From: Ornithodoros turicata
Taxonomy: Eukaryota > Arthropoda > Arachnida > Ixodida > Argasidae
Direction of reading: 5' to 3'
NCBI RefSeq assembly: GCF_037126465.1
Contig: NC_088202.1
Span: 30,302,213 to 30,366,212, forward strand
Length of the DNA: 64,000 bases
Positions 35,560-47,968 of this stretch are shown piece after piece. Made by a program: the position numbers and the translations under genes. Each line of letters begins with the position of its first letter. Position 1 is the first letter of the stretch. The notes under the pieces are model-generated. The model had not been told where the DNA came from, made no database searches, and saw only the letters and a list, made by a program, of their open reading frames with translations.

Positions 35560-35740
35560 AGGTTTACTGTAGCCGCAGTTACATGAAGCCGACAGAAATG
35601 TGTCGAGTTGGCTTATCGCACCTCCTCACATCGATCCTCCCTAGAAGATTGGTTGACACGGCCTGATGGGAGAGTATTTGCTGCGATAAACCAATTCGAC
35701 CTGCTTTTGTCGAGTTCATGTAAACGCGGCTTATGTGTGG
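35560..35740. repeat. Hairpin MITE-like repeat
   Basis: TTACATGAAGCCGACAGAAA ... TTGGCTTATCGCA (from about 35578) pairs with TGCGATAAACCAATTCGACC ... GTCGAGTTCATGTAA (to about 35722). Confidence 0.5.
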
Positions 35741-35917
35741 TCGCAAAGTTCCACTTTCTTCGTGATTTTAATATTTGATAACGGTGCCGAACTTCAGATG
35801 CATGACTTGTGGGAGCCACAGCCCAAGTACTATGAGGACACCAAGAGCAGGAAGTTCAGTGTTGCCAACTTCGACTACAGGGTACGACGGGCTTCACTGT
35901 AGCACTCACGGGACTGT

Positions 35918-36008
35918 GTGTGTGTGTGGGGGGGGGGGATATGTTTAATGAAAAAGAAAGAGAGGAAAGGTTAGTCAGGTACAGGTGCCGACTTGCCTGC
36001 GTGGACTT
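35918..36008 (-). mobile_element. C-tailed LINE 3' stub
   Basis: After GT repeats and a G run: GATATGTTTAATGAAAAAGA, GGAAAGGTTAGTCAGG, GTGCCGACTTGCC. Same 3' terminus as 52008-52100. GGGACTGT at 35910-35917 and 36009-36016 is a possible 8-bp TSD. Confidence 0.6.
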
Positions 36009-36483
36009 GGGACTGTAGTCTTGATGACAACACATATCAACCATGGACACCGCCTTTGCCCCGCCCTGGCTCGTACCTTTTCCCTTTTTCGTGACTTTGC
36101 CAGAGCCCTGCCGCCTGAGGTGAATCGATCGGCACCTTTAAAGATGATAACTAAAAGTCTCGGCTCTCGGGCCGTTTAACTTGTGGCAATTCAACGAATA
36201 GCAACATTTCCTGCACCAACAAAATCCGGGAGGCACAGACAGTAGCGGGAGCGTTCTAATGACGGACGTCACTGATGGTACTCGCCCCCGGGGGGACTGT
36301 GCAGTGGCGCCCGGGTTCGAGACCTTGCCCCTCCCTGAAAAATTGCCTAGCGGCGTCCCTGATATCGACATGCATAGGAACGATCCACCTGACCTAGGGG
36401 CATTTCTGAATCACAGTACATACATTAGAAAACACTTTACCATTACACAATGACATATATACATATAAGCAGTGAGTGAGTGA

Positions 36484-36756
36484 GTGAATGAAAAAGAAAA
36501 AAAAAGGGTGGGCAAGGCGGATTCCCCGGATTGCCCAGTGTGTGGGATGGAAGAAAATACTGAACATATTTTTATGGAGTGCAGAAGACATCAGTCCCAA
36601 CGCAAGAGATTGCGGGCCGCACTAACTCGTCTGGACAACAGAGCTTTCTCCATAGAGAAGGTCTTGGGGACGTGGGACGCCAACCAGAGAGACGCCGCAT
36701 TCAAGGCTCTCGTAGGCTTAATCTTAAGTTGTTCTCTTGATGCTCAGTACTAATTC
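36484..36756 (+). pseudogene. LINE C-terminal fragment with zinc finger
   Basis: An open frame of 89 codons reads GKADSPDCPVCGMEENTEHI then FMECRRHQSQRKRLRAALTR, AFSIEKVLGTW and AAFKALVGLI. The C-X2-C...H...C motif and VLGTW block identify the end of an RNase H-type LINE ORF2. The frame is preceded directly by a GTGA/GAGT simple repeat, so the rest of the element is missing. Confidence 0.75.
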
Positions 36757-39120
36757 GTCTGTACGTGATGCCCTGGTTCCTGTGTGGCGCGATCCTCTGA
36801 CGGTCATGTGCCCGTGAACAGTGCGCCTAGTCATCTCTCTTTCCTTGTTGTTGTCTTCGTAGCTTTTTCACGGAGTAGAACTTGTCAGGTGACAAGTTCA
36901 ACCTCTCCGTATTATTTTTAGTCCATCCAACTCCAACCCCCCCCCCCCCCAAAAAAAGGAGAAAATTGCACAGCAGTAGCACAGATCAAATGCGTATCTG
37001 ATACCACAATGTCCAAACCGCGCAGACAAGCGCAATGTGTTTGTGCAATTCCATACAAAATGCATCAACGGCGTGTACACAGTTCCATCACGGACGCCAG
37101 GGCGATAGGAATAACTACTTCAGCGCCTCCAACTGAATGTCCCACTAGATTATCTGATTGGTTTTGCAACTTCTGCAGACCGCTGGCAGCGGACTTTGCC
37201 GCAAAGCTCTGAATCTGTAATATACAGCAGCTATCATCATTTCTCAAGGTGAACACAATTCTATTTTAAAACATTGCGTGTCTTGTGTCATTAATTGATT
37301 ACCCTTGAGTAGTCAACCCAAAGCTGTGTGGTGCTTACACCCCACATATCTTACTACTTCCACCATTAGTTTCACATACGAGTACAACGGCCAGTAACCT
37401 CGATCCACTCTGTAGCCGGAACTGGACCCATGTCGATTAGATAAAACAATACGAAACAATATACAACCGAGGCATGGAAGCGCATAAAAGATACTACCTT
37501 CGATTAGCGCAAAGAACATTTTTCTTCATGTTGTGACGGACATAAGCAGACAAGAAATATCATGAAATAACAGAGTGCTGTCATTGACGATACTTCAAGT
37601 AGTCGCCAGTCGATGTAGCGTATGTGGAAAGGCTTCGGAGCATTTCAACCCAACCGCAATTAAACATTTTTGCGATTTAACAAATATAAAAATCTTAATC
37701 AAAAAATCTTATCGCCACCGACGGCGGCCGTCCCAAGTCCCGTAGTTGTTCTCACAGCGCAATCGCATCATCACCGCCGACAGAACAAACATTCTTTCTT
37801 CACCTCGTCTATCATGCGACTTCAGAGAGGCATAACATTTACATTGTAACGCACCGCGCATTTAGGAGCCACTTGGCTGACCCCCCAACATCCAATTCTT
37901 CTCTCCCGTCATCACGGACGCCATTCCTCCTAAAATATTGGCAATATATCCGATTAAATCTGAATATCTAGCGAAGTCAACAGACTACTGCAACGCAGCT
38001 GTGGATCCATAGCGCACTTTCCGATAATCCTCCCGCATAAAAGCCTACTTTTCAAAGAACACACGAAAAAGCAGAATGCTCACATGGGGCCCAACGTCGA
38101 CCCCACCGCCGGGCGGTCCCCGTTGGCCTTTCTCGGTGAGCCCCCCACCGTGACGGATAGGCGTCCAGCGACAGATGGACGCGTGTCCTAGTGTACCGAT
38201 TTCAAACTGTGATAGGACATGCAAGGTATATGTCCTGCCTGCTTCGTGGCGCTCCCTGGCGGGACGTGTACATGGCTCTCCGTGATCTTATCAAGCCCTT
38301 GTTGGCGTGCTCGTATTCTTTGGAGTGACACATGCGGGTTGCGCACGTCCTTATCGCGTGCTGCTGGGGTTTCAGAGACCACGTGTTCCGGTGACGTCCG
38401 TGGGAGACGAACACGTGATCGAACCTTCAGGGGGTCGCGTGCCGGTCGTCGAGCTGGGGGACACGGGTTCGACACGAGTGGACCATGAGTCAGCGGAATT
38501 TGAGAAGGCCTACTTTAGTTGCTCTCTCTGGGTGAGAGGTGATCGGAGGCGTGATAAGATGGGCATAATGGCTGTTTTGGGAGGTGTTTGCCTAATGGCT
38601 TATGAACGAGGTATCAGGGACAACGTATCAAGAGCAGAGTGAGTTCAGGTCCGTATCTCAAAGTACAATTAAAACGCATGTGGAGCTTTGATATAAATTA
38701 TTGTAAGAAGAACCTCGTTTCGGTCCATATGTCAGTTCGTTCTGCATACAAAATCACAATAGGCGTTCTCGATCCTTCATTAAACTATGCACTCGAATGT
38801 CCATCATTCTACTCCTACGATCAGGGTACGCAATATCATTTGAGTGCATACAAAATTTCCACTTCTTTTTGATTTGTTCGGCATCGCGACAGTCCCCACA
38901 CGATGGATCTATAATACCTGACCCTTCCTCCACTTTCAACCAGTAACAGGTGCACATCCCGATTAACGCTTCCCAGCTGATGCTTCTCACCAGCTGCGTG
39001 TTGAACGTTTCCTCTACCGTAGTAGTAGATGAGGTAACTAAACATTGAAGGTCAAACAAAACAGTTGCATACCTTAATTGACTAATGGCAGCTGAAGAAA
39101 AGGAATGTTGGCAAAATGTA
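36757..39120. other. Unassigned
   Basis: A C run at 36938-36952 is not followed by the C-tailed LINE sequence. The GC-rich part near 38090-38480 has open frames up to 111 codons but no recognised domain. Confidence 0.4.
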
Positions 39121-39129
39121 CGTTGAAGA

Positions 39130-39205
39130 GAGGTTAGCTGGCTTGATGTAATTGTTAGCTTCTCTGACTTTCAGATGGTGTGGGTTCGAATCCCACTGCT
39201 GGTGC
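39130..39205 (+). other. tRNA-like sequence (possible SINE head)
   Basis: A good pol III B box, GGTTCGAATCC at 39183-39193, sits in a short palindromic GTGGGTTCGAATCCCAC. The upstream TTAGCTGGCTTGATG could be an A box. The anticodon arm does not fold convincingly, so a functional tRNA is unlikely. Confidence 0.35.
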
Positions 39206-39543
39206 CTTTTCTTCAACTGCCGTTATTTATTTTCATCTTGCGTCTTTTTTTTCCAAAAAACTCTCCCACATTTCTTTTTACCAGTAACATGCACGAGCTT
39301 TCCATTCAGGTTCACGCCCTTGCTTTACGAATGAGTATTGTGTGTGTGTGTGCGTCAAAATATTTTACCTCTTCTTCCCTCTCGTGGTGATTGTCGTTAT
39401 TAAAATATATATTTTTATAGTGCTTCTTTTTTATTTCTCATTTTTCCATCGTTTTTATAACACCTGTATACAACGTCTAATTTCCAGTATCGCTGAACAC
39501 GCATACCCAATAAGGGATGCCCCACTCAAAATGTAAATTAGTT

Positions 39544-39656
39544 CTATAATGTAAAAGCCTGGGGCACACAGACGGACGACACACAACACACGACTCAAGC
39601 GTTGAGTTGTGTGTCGTCCGTCTGTGTGCCCAGGATCAGGCTTTTACATTATGGAG
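39544..39656. repeat. Short hairpin element
   Basis: 39544-39590 (TATAATGTAAAAGCCTG, GGCACACAGACGGACGACAC) pairs almost fully with 39605-39656. Confidence 0.7.
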
Positions 39657-39887
39657 TTCATCCACCAGCTAGCCTGCATCTGCGCCATTTTGTCAGATGT
39701 ACATTAATAGCGTAGGGCGTAGCGTCGAGCGTATTGTAGAGCGTAGAACACGGCAACGTTCCCGAAAACCTAAGCCAATCGTCCGGTTCCTTTGGAGTAG
39801 CCGACGTCACGTTGCTGATATCTGACTGACTGACAGCGATACGCAGTCGGAATCGAAGGGCGCTTACGATACTCTATAACCCCCTAG

Positions 39888-40080
39888 CATTCCTTAAATA
39901 AGGTACCTTATACACAGCGTATCAAATAAGGAGCGTCATTGATATACGTTGTATCTTATTATCTGAGTACCTGATACAGGCGTACCATATAATGGCTGTA
40001 CCTTGGAGCGGCGTACCTTGTACGGTCTGTACCGTATAAGATTTCCTGTACCGTGGACAATATAAGGTAAATTTTTCCAA
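39888..40080. repeat. GTACC-word array
   Basis: At least seven GTACC words and several ATAAGGTAC/GTACCTTAT relatives lie in about 190 bp, with palindromes such as ATAAGGTACCTTAT near the left end. Confidence 0.5.
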
Positions 40081-43000
40081 CCTTGTACGTCTTAAAATGT
40101 TTTTTTGAAGAGGTATAGCGTTTAGAGTGTCGCAAATACTTACGATAATACCTTCAAATCCGCGTACGCGGTGGACGGAGGAAAAGGACAGCCGATTCTT
40201 CATATATTGGAGGAGGGCCCCTGGTTAACGCGGTCCGCCCACGGGTGGGCCGTGTCTTTGAATGCGGCCGATAAAAAAGGTTGTCGGGGCGGTATCGCTT
40301 GCGGTGCTGTTCCCGGGAAGATTTTTCCTAAAAGCAAATACTCCTCATTCCTGATATCCGATCAGCCGACCAGACATTTCTTTACGCATATCTTTGTGTG
40401 CGTGAGCGTGTATGTGTGTGTCTTTAACGCATCGTGTTCCTTCAGCGCACATCGAGTTGAAAGAGACAGCTCTCAGGATGCATATGCCTGATATGAAATT
40501 AAGTTCCCTCAAGAAAAAAATACGGCACCAAGATTCTTCAACCGTCGTTCCGTCCTGCACTTTTTGGACTTCAGTCTAGAATCCCCTGGAAATTAAACAG
40601 GACGCCGTTCAAGGGAACTAAGTAAAACTGGTGGAACAACTGCACACTTCACACCTGAATCAGAATTCAAGACTGTTATCCTAATTGGCACCTGGAGAGG
40701 GGGGTCCAACGTTGAACCTCTTCAACACACCGGTGCAATTACGGGAAAAAGGTGAATTGGCGGTTGAACGCAACGTTACAGAGGGACCAATTTTCACAGG
40801 CGTCCCTTTGCATTTCGCGGAATAAATGAGTTTCACTATGCAGCTCATTATTCGAACACGGACCACCATATACTAGTACGTCCTGTCTTAGACAAGCGTC
40901 TCTTTTTCGTATTCTTGCTCATGCTCACTACAAGGCATTCAAATCACCAATACGAGTGCCACTCAAAGCACTGGAATTCGCTTTTCATCTCCCCTATTTT
41001 TATAGCGTTCTTTGAGCGCCACCATGCCTCCCACAGCAAATAGAACCTTGGATACTGTGACCCACGTGCCCTGCTTTTTTCTTTTTCTTTTATTGCGAAC
41101 AACGACAGGAAGCACCCCCTAGTGGGGGCCATAAAACGTATTTTGGGCAAACAAGGCCAGTGTGCGCCTTCCAATAATAACGTGATGTGAAAGAAATTTT
41201 CTCATCGTGTAACGCGAGACTTCGAGGTTTCGCATTCGAAACCCGGTTGCACCGTTAGGAACAGAAGGTTAAAGATGGTAGTCGTCTCGGGTTGCCCCGC
41301 GCCACTTGCGTGGCCCGGTGTGTTCTTTTTTTCCCCTTTCACAGCGTCTGTGCCGGCGTGTGGGCGTGCATTGATGTGACTACTTTCCCCGTGCAATTGA
41401 AATTTGAGAACACCGAAAAGTTCGCACGCACTTTTTCTAGTTTTGTACACAGCGTGGATTTTTTTTCTTTTTTTTTGGTGGCTGAAGCAATGAACAAAGA
41501 GGAACTTGCCCTTTGCAACGGTTCATCTCTTGCTGCTTATTGCTGTGTAATTATGCTTCCCTTAATGCTCTTGAAGAAGTAGAAAATACAAACACACACA
41601 CACACACATTCACGCATATAGGAACAAACCGCCATACAGAATGACAGGATTCGTCAGCTGAACCGTTTCACTGTATAGCCTGATACGTGTGCGCATTATT
41701 TGATGAGAACCTGACGTGTAAGCGTCTGTCGGGATTTTAACGTATAGATTTGATGCAAACGGCTGACCCCATTAAAGGGGTCGTGATATTTTTATATTGT
41801 TCGTTTTTACGGAGTCTGCCGCTGTCTAAACGTAACTTTCTTTTGAAAGAACTCTAGATGTACTGGAGATAGTTGAAGGAACAGCATGAAAATTTGAGCC
41901 TGCGTGCTTTTCTTCGTGGTGTTTTTCGTGCTTTCGTGTTTGCGTCGCCTGTTTAGCTCGGATCAATTATTTTCTTCAGGAAAATTTAATGGTATCGAGG
42001 CCTGCAGTGTAAATTTAACCTCGCCCTAACATCTTTTACCGACACTTCCACCCCGCATTTTCCTCCCACGAATGACTACCCCTACACGGCAAACACAAGC
42101 AGATACTCTGCATGTTACTTAGTAATCCCACCTTGTCATCTGCCGTAACATAAAGTACAGAACAAAGGAAAGCTTCCACGTGTCATTCCGGACACTCACA
42201 TAAAAAAGTCACAAAGGCCAAACATAATACAAGAAGCCAGAAAAGTCAAAGGCACGAAAGGAACCCTTTTGATCCTGTCCTTTGACTCTCCGACCACCAT
42301 TTCTTCCTCAGCACACACTTGAAACTGCTTGGCATCCTTTCTCGGATTGCTTCCGTCGGGCCAATCTGATTTCACGCTCGGTTTCTCGCGAATGCAAAGT
42401 TGGAAAACCCTTCTCTCTCAAGCCTCTGGTCTCGCAAGATTTCTCCCGGCAGGCGTTAGCGTCCCAGCTCACGTCTTACACAGCGCCCTCTGGCTCATGT
42501 CCTCCCTCAGGTTCACGACGCCGAAGACTTTGTGTAAAAGGCCGCTGTTCGTGCTTGGAATGGCTCTTCTCGAAGACCACACGCGTCGCATTCGATTCGT
42601 TCCGCTCATTTCGCATGCGATTGCATTTGCCTCTCTTTTAATCCTATTCGGGCGCAAACACGTTCGTACCTGCACCAAGAAGACGTGGGCTAAAAGCGTG
42701 TCTTCAAAGGTTTATGTGGCTCAGATTGCGGTGGGTCCTCTTTGGCGATACTGTATATTTACGCGTTAAAAGCCGCTGAAATGGCGGTGAGAGTAATAAT
42801 ACGTCTTTTCTGTATGCGAGAAAGGAACGTGACGGTGTACGCCGACTTATTCAAGCGTACGCATTGCCGTGCGACGCATCTTGATCGGGGTCAGTGATTG
42901 TGTTGAGTGGTTGACTATATTTGTAATTGGTGGTGATGACGATGGCGAGTTATGGATGCCAAGTAAAGATAAGGTATAGATGGAGTTTGTTGGCTTTGAT

Positions 43001-43269
43001 GATAAGTGTTTATGTCCGGACGAGGAGTCCTCAAGGTAGACCGGGGGGGGGGGGGGCACACTAGCGTCAGGAAGCACTTACGTCTTCGCAGTCTTGAAAC
43101 AGGAGCATTGGCACGTGATACGTGGAAGGCCTATTGCCACAGAATGATACCTTGTCAGTCATGATTTGTTGAAAGGTGTACGGATGTGTTTCATGATGTA
43201 TTTCTTTGTGATGCTTCTTAACATATACTGCATCACATAAAGATTACGCCTACAGGTTTCAGCACATTA
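40081..43269. other. Unassigned
   Basis: A (CA)n at 41591-41608 and a G run near 43042. Open frames up to 146 codons (42329-42769) show no domain. Confidence 0.4.
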
Positions 43270-43345
43270 AGAAAGAGAAAGATGCCATTCAGGATGATGG
43301 TTGGCTACGAGCGTGCTGTGAAGTTCTGTTTTCAGATTGCAGGGT
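43270..43345 (+). repeat. Foldback MITE fragment
   Basis: CATTCAGGATGATGGTTGGC, ACGAGCGTGCTGTGAAGTTC matches the end of the element at 5220-5275. Confidence 0.45.
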
Positions 43346-45327
43346 TTCCCGACTAACGCGCGCCAAATGTTATAAGAATGACGGAGCACTCTACGTGAAC
43401 GAAACCTACTGGATATTGTTAGCAGGAGTGCGTAGTCGCTAGTATGTTTTCATTGTGCCTAATTAATTAATTAGGTAACATTAACTAGGTATCTTGTAAA
43501 ATATTGGTTTGAGAGTCTTGTTTTGTGTTCTGTTATGTTTTTGGTACGATTCAAAGTACCTCATCGATAAATTTCGTATAGGAAAAAGTGTAAGAACGCA
43601 CATTCAATAAAAACGAAATAGAACAAAGGGACAGAGGAAAAGAAAAGGAAAGGTCGGAAAAGCAAGCAGGCGCTTGCTCCGCCATTTCTATGTAAAATCA
43701 CTTACACATGCAGATATTGAATCTCATGCTAACGAAGGGGCCGCTAATTATGTTGAGCGATGATTTGCCTCATATTCAAGCCGTATTTCTTTGTTCCCCG
43801 ACAAACGCAGCCTGAAGGTCTAGTTATAGGGACAAAGCATCGCATGGGAACTTGTATACTATGCAAGGATGACCTTCTGGCAGCCGCCGTGGACGAAGGG
43901 ATTCGACAGATCTCAATAAATCAGACATCCTCCATATTTTATTCCCCCTCTTCATCGTAATAAATATACCCTTACACTGAAATGAAATGACTATAGAATG
44001 CAAACGATGCAGCACAGAAAGCACGCCAGACGCTTCCTTGCACTCGTACGCGCTTACTGGAAAAATCCAATTTCCTTAAAAATCCATCGCCACCCAGCGA
44101 TTCTGATACAAGAAAAAGGCTTCTAAAGAAATTTGCAATCCAATACTGAGCAGTACACTTTCTCTAAAAGCCGTCAACAAAAAGGCATACGCTATTGAAC
44201 ACCGTAACGCGGTGATATCGAAGGTGAAGGCACGGTCCCCCACCCCCACCCCCCCGCACGTATCTCTGATATGTACGAACGCCCTCAGTCGCGAACATGC
44301 AACACAATATTCCTCACTGCCATTTCTTACAAGCAAGGACGCCAGTTTGTATAAATTTCCGAAGAAGCAATAGCACCGATCGACGAGCGGTCGATAACGA
44401 CGAAATGGCGTTCCTGCTTCGTCTAAGCCTAATAATAGGACTTCGTCGCCTGCGAAACGTGAAAGAATTGTTTGCTACGACCCGGGACGACGTTTCTGTT
44501 CGTTGTCGCTCCTTATCGAGTGAGAAAATAAACTGGTAGGGAGGCGGATTGACTGTCGCTTTTACGTCCGCTACGCGATAGTTGCAGTTTCCAGCGCTGC
44601 TTGGTGTCGATCTTTTTCGTTTCTTTTTCAATTTCTTTTGTAGATCCGGTTCCTTTCTTCTAAATTTTTTATTCTAGAAAGGAGTTCCACTGTGTGTGAG
44701 CTGGTGTTAGGTTCCCCAACTGCGAGGGTAGAGCTTAAATTACGCGTGAGAGGAAGACATGTAGATGGAAGAACTCATGGCGACAGTTTGCTTGCGTCCA
44801 GTGAAGAGTGTCGAAGTCTGTGCGCGTGGTTATTTCTGTGTGAGCAAAGTGGACGCGTAGTTAGTGTGACGCCCGTGGGACGCCGTTGATTCGACAGGAG
44901 GATGTAGAGAGCGTGGCACCAGTGGTTGACAGCGCGTGTTGCAAAGCATATTTCTGCCTGAGAGACTGGGATCGTAGTCACCTTACAGTTGTGCACAATC
45001 ATCGGGGCATGAGAGTCAGAGAACATTATTCGGAACAACTGTAGAATTCTGTGCGTGGCGACAGCGCTAACGATGCTTTATTCCAGTGCCTAAAACATGG
45101 TATCTACGTTACACACTTGAAATATAAGGAAAAGGAAGCACAGCGGTCGACACACATTTTGGGGAGCCATACAGCATAGATATAGCGGCCTCGCCATGGT
45201 TGAACATGAATCGTGAAGTTGTGACTGTTCCGGTGAGACAGGACGGCGGGTCATTTTTGGAGTAATAAATGAGAACGAGCAGTTGCCAGAAGAATGCAGG
45301 CTACACGGGTGCGACACGCAAAGTCCC
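43346..45327. other. Unassigned
   Basis: C-rich run at 44239-44256. No gene recognised. Confidence 0.4.
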
Positions 45328-45335
45328 AACCTCTT

Positions 45336-45423
45336 GCGGAATAGCAAGCCGACGTCCCGTTTGGCTGACCTTTCCCCCCTTTTTTTTCCGTTGGTCTAAT
45401 AAATATATACCCCCCCCCCCCCC
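45336..45423 (+). mobile_element. C-tailed LINE 3' stub
   Basis: GGAATAGCAAGCCGACGTC, GGCTGACCTTTCC, TAATAAATATATA and a C run. AACCTCTT at 45328-45335 and 45424-45431 is a TSD of at least 8 bp (ambiguous because of the C run). Confidence 0.7.
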
Positions 45424-45431
45424 AACCTCTT

Positions 45432-46457
45432 CTCTTTCTCGCTCTCTCCTCTCGGCGTTGACAGTTGCTCTTGCGCCGTGACAACGCGACTTTCAGTTTT
45501 GCTGTATCCTATTACACGACGAAACAAGAAATCACGAATGAAGCACCATATGGTTGCGGGCGAACACTGCACTTGTTATGTGCGTTGTATTCTCCCCTGT
45601 ACCAATGCTTGTGTTTCGTACAGCCGTACATAAAGAGAGCAGCCACTGAAGGCACAGAGGCAGAGCACACATAACCCGTCCAACGTATAAAGTCCATTGT
45701 CCAAATGTATCCTCTAGGTGCCCTCAAATAATCTATAGCACATGATGGTGGAAGACACGTTTTGAAGTATGACGCATAAACTTCATGATCGGCGATGCCC
45801 AATCCCGATGCCCCTCCTGGACTGCAACGAGAGCATTTTCACGGCTTACGTTTATTTTGTACGTCTTGTGGAATTGAAATAGCATGTGAGCGTGAAGTAC
45901 AATTCCGCAACGGATTTTTAAAGCATGAGAAATATGGACTCATGCAGAATATGATCTGTACATGGACTCGTATTTTTATATTGAGCAAATATTTCCTAAT
46001 AGCTGGAATCATCAACCAGAATTTATGTCCCAGCGCAGATAACAAATATGCCATCATACACTCTAAGAAGAAGAAAAAAAAAATAAAAGAAGAGGAAATG
46101 GAAAGAGAGGGATAATGGACAAGATAATGTACAAGACAGGGATATGATCATTACCTGCTGGGATACTGCCTGCCATGCCCTCAGGATATTCACCTAGCTT
46201 TAAAATCTGGTTTGCTGTCTTGACTGTAGGAAGGTGTGAAAAAGTTTACAGTGATAGTAATGAGGCATTTTCACATGAGAAGTTCAGTTTCATCGCTGTC
46301 GAGTAAAAGGCATACGCGATTCATAGCACCTTGGATAAAACTGCACCGGGGTTGCCCGGAACCAGCAGCGTGCGGAGTGCTCCACATCGGTGGCACCAAG
46401 ACAACTTGGGCAATATCGAAATCTGCACTACGGCGGCGCTGGTAGCGAGAGGCACCT
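45432..46457. other. Unassigned
   Basis: A-rich run near 46065-46090; nothing recognised. Confidence 0.4.
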
Positions 46458-46944
46458 CCCAAGTGCAAATTGCCGACAGCCAACCATCGGCCAGTGGTCG
46501 GTTTTTGGTCGGCAAGCGACTTAGTCGGCCATCGCACCTTGGACCAACGTTGGTGTTATGCCGCTCACAGTGGTGGTTGGCGAACGACGTTGGGTCGAGT
46601 ACGTTTGCGACGTGTTGCGGGAGGGGTATTGAGATATTGGCATAATAAAGACAGACCAATGTCGGCTCTGCACTACAAACAAACTCGAAAACAATGCAGC
46701 TGAAGAAAAGACGCTTGGACTGTTGGCAAAACGTCGGATGACAGGTGGTCAAGGACTCTTTCGACCAGCCAACGTTGGAGCAATGTTGCATACTGATAGG
46801 CAGAGCGGGGTATGGCAAGCCATTGGCCAGGGGGCAGATCTGTACAAAGAAACGAGCTCGTTGGCCAAACACTTGCCAAGCAGGGCTAGGTTGGCCACCC
46901 AAGCTATTGCCAAGCTTGGTCCAATCTTGGTATGTTGCCTTGGG
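46458..46944 (+). mobile_element. TTGGCCAA-word array T1
   Basis: Starts CCCAAGTGCAAATTGCC, ends TTGCCTTGGG. Dense in TTGGCC, GGCCAACGTTGG, TTGGCAAGC and relatives. It includes a conserved block CAGATCTGTACAAAGAAACG then AGCTCGTTGGCC that is shared by T2-T6. A paralogue, T2, lies 1 kb downstream in the same orientation. Confidence 0.7.
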
Positions 46945-47003
46945 GAGAGGGAAACGCGGAATGGTGTAGCACTGCGTAAGTTCGACCTTCTATTGGCCAA
47001 GTG

Positions 47004-47061
47004 GGGGGGGGGGATATGTTTATTAAGAAAAAGAAAGGAAAGGTCAGTCAGACGGAGGTCG
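47004..47061 (-). mobile_element. C-tailed LINE 58-bp stub
   Basis: TSD TTGGCCAAGTG at 46993-47003 and 47062-47072. The empty site is in D2 near 48018-48030. The insert is a G run, GATATGTTTATTAAGAAA, GGAAAGGTCAGTCAGACGG. Confidence 0.85.
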
Positions 47062-47114
47062 TTGGCCAAGTGATTGTCTCAAACCAAAAGCAGTAAGAAA
47101 CGTAGACATTATAT

Positions 47115-47238
47115 AAGAGATAAACTGATGTTCTGAGGCTGGAACAACATAGAGGGGACAGATACACACAAAGCCTCAAATTGCCTAAGCTAACCTTGGC
47201 TAAATTGGCTAACCTTTTCAGTGACTTTCATCTTTCAT
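47115..47238. mobile_element. 124-bp insertion, family unknown
   Basis: A 14-bp TSD CGTAGACATTATAT at 47101-47114 and 47239-47252. D2 shows the uninterrupted site near 48057-48075. The insert contains CTGAGGCTGGAACAACATAG and GCTAACCTTGGCTAAATTGG; no tail that I can assign. Confidence 0.75.
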
Positions 47239-47493
47239 CGTAGACATTATATTCATGATGAGCTAATACGACAATCAATTCCTCACTTCAGCGTCGTTTG
47301 TGTATGCGTAGAATTAAGCTTAGACACCTCACCCTTCATTTTGACTCACACGCGAACAGGACTCTCGGATTTGTGGAAGTTCGCGAGACAACCTATGTAT
47401 AGTATCTGTTCTTCCTCAGGAAATCTTTGGGAGCTGTTTGATTCTAGTGGTCTCGGTCATATTGCGAGCTCGCATGATTCTCCCCTACGCCGT

Positions 47494-47968
47494 CCCAAGT
47501 GGAAGTTGCCGACTGCCAATCATCGGCCAGTGGTCGGTTTTTGGTCGGCAAGCGATTAAGTCGGCCACTGCACCTTGGACCAACGTCGGTCTGATGTCGC
47601 TCACTGTGGTGGATGGTGAACGACGTTGTGCCGAGAACGTTGTGCGGCGTGTTGCGCGAGTGTTATTGAGAGTTCGGCATAATAAAGACGGGTCAATGTC
47701 GGCCCTACGCTTTGCAAACAAAACCCGAGAACAATGCAGCTGCTACTCGAAACAAAAAGAAAGAAAACATGCTTTGACGGTTGGCAAAAAGTCGGATGAC
47801 AATTGGCCAACGACTCTTTCGGCCAGGCAACGTTGGCGCAATGTTGCATAGTGATTGGCAGAGCGAAGTTTGGCAAGCCGTCGGCCAGGGGGCAGATCTG
47901 TACAAAGAAACGAGCTCGTTGGCTAAGCTCTTGCCAAGCTTGGTTCAATCTCGGCATGTTGCCTTGGG
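47494..47968 (+). mobile_element. TTGGCCAA-word array T2
   Basis: Starts CCCAAGTGGAAGTTGCCGAC, ends TTGCCTTGGG. Close paralogue of T1 over its full length. Confidence 0.7.

Larger units (their letters stand above)
46945..47493 (+). repeat. Repeat D copy (D1) with two insertions
   Basis: Follows T1 and matches D2 (47969-48310) except for two inserts, 47004-47061 and 47115-47238, both with TSDs. Confidence 0.65.

Noticed and set aside
36938..36952. Another C-tailed LINE stub
   Set aside because: C run present but flanking sequence does not match the LINE 3' end.
38307..38642. 111-codon frame in GC-rich DNA
   Set aside because: Several phases are open, as expected from composition; no motif.
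39130..39205. Functional tRNA gene
   Set aside because: Good B box but no convincing cloverleaf; kept only as a tRNA-like sequence.
42329..42769. 146-codon open frame
   Set aside because: Overlaps another long frame in a different phase; no domain.
46321..46902. 193-codon minus-strand frame
   Set aside because: Lies across TTGGCCAA array T1; the repeated word creates open frames in several phases.
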